This document shows, in pieces, positions 34,977 to 35,258 of a stretch of DNA of 35,258 nt; positions within the stretch are counted from its first letter, which is position 1; the number at the start of each line of letters is the position of its first letter. This DNA is from Flavipsychrobacter stenotrophus. Its GTDB lineage: Bacteria; Bacteroidota; Bacteroidia; Chitinophagales; Chitinophagaceae. Under the pieces are notes generated by a model. That model was not told where the DNA came from. It worked only from the letters and a program-made list of their open reading frames with translations, and ran no database searches. Both the position numbers and the translations under genes were made by a program. Location of the stretch: positions 1 through 35,258 of the forward strand of contig CANCOG010000002.1 of assembly GCA_947379685.1 (NCBI GenBank), given 5' to 3'.

Positions 34977-35258
34977 CTAAACAGTCCAGGTATTACTCGT
35001 AGTGATAACGAAAGATGATGCCTCTAAAGTAATTGTAACTGTGTCATTCATATTGAACAAATTGTCAAGGGCAGAACCACGAGTCATTACTATTTGGTCA
35101 GACAAAACAAGACCACCGTCGGCAAGACCTGATAAAGTAAGCTGATCTACATACGGATCGTTTGCATCACCGTAAGGAACCATCTGCTGACTGTTTGCTT
35201 CAACAGTAAAGTTTACTGTAGTTGGTAAATCAGTCCCTGGATTGTCACCCTGGCGAAC
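34977..35258 (-). CDS. C-terminal fragment of a larger protein, truncated by the window edge
   Basis: The frame stays open upstream of the listed Met to 35258: RQGDNPGTDLPTTVNFTVEANSQQMVPYGDANDPYVDQLTLSG...TSNTWTV*. Confidence 0.6.
   Translation of the reverse strand, partial: VRQGDNPGTDLPTTVNFTVEANSQQMVPYGDANDPYVDQLTLSGLADGGLVLSDQIVMTRGSALDNLFNMNDTVTITLEASSFVITTSNTWTV

Overview
This is a chromosomal window from a Bacteroidota genome, probably Chitinophagaceae-like. The lineage call rests on the T9SS type-B C-terminal domain, SprB-like repeats, TAnnTTTG promoter elements and overall gene content. It contains about 24 credible genes. There are no rRNAs, tRNAs, CRISPR arrays or intact mobile elements that I can see. 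From the left: a 7-bp microsatellite (ACTTTTT)n runs off the edge and abuts the paaD stop codon. Next is a minus-strand run in which paaC and paaD are separated by a GT2 glycosyltransferase and a large polytopic membrane protein. Then come a compact GNAT-like plus A-PCP-TE (NRPS-like) pair, a 6PGDH/HIBADH-like reductase and secA. On the plus strand follow a secreted three-repeat protein (DUF5648-like), a DUF4431-like lipoprotein, a fused E1 alpha/beta 2-oxoacid dehydrogenase, two related lipoproteins, an outer-membrane protein with a YHS protein, and a tightly packed DinB / NRDE(TANGO2) / ATP-grasp / LysE / Crp-Fnr / DoxX run. On the minus strand are an AhpD-like and an AhpC-like gene, a 1054-aa T9SS-secreted adhesin-like protein, a PAS histidine kinase and a class II (B12-dependent) ribonucleotide reductase, plus a truncated ORF at the right edge. 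The strongest candidates for follow-up are: the NRPS-like A domain, which has lost the canonical Asp235 of amino-acid-activating domains, with its overlapping GNAT-like partner; the split paa cluster; the overlapping NRDE/ATP-grasp/LysE/Crp operon; DnaA-box-like sites upstream of a predicted nrdJ promoter; and several dyads in promoter regions.
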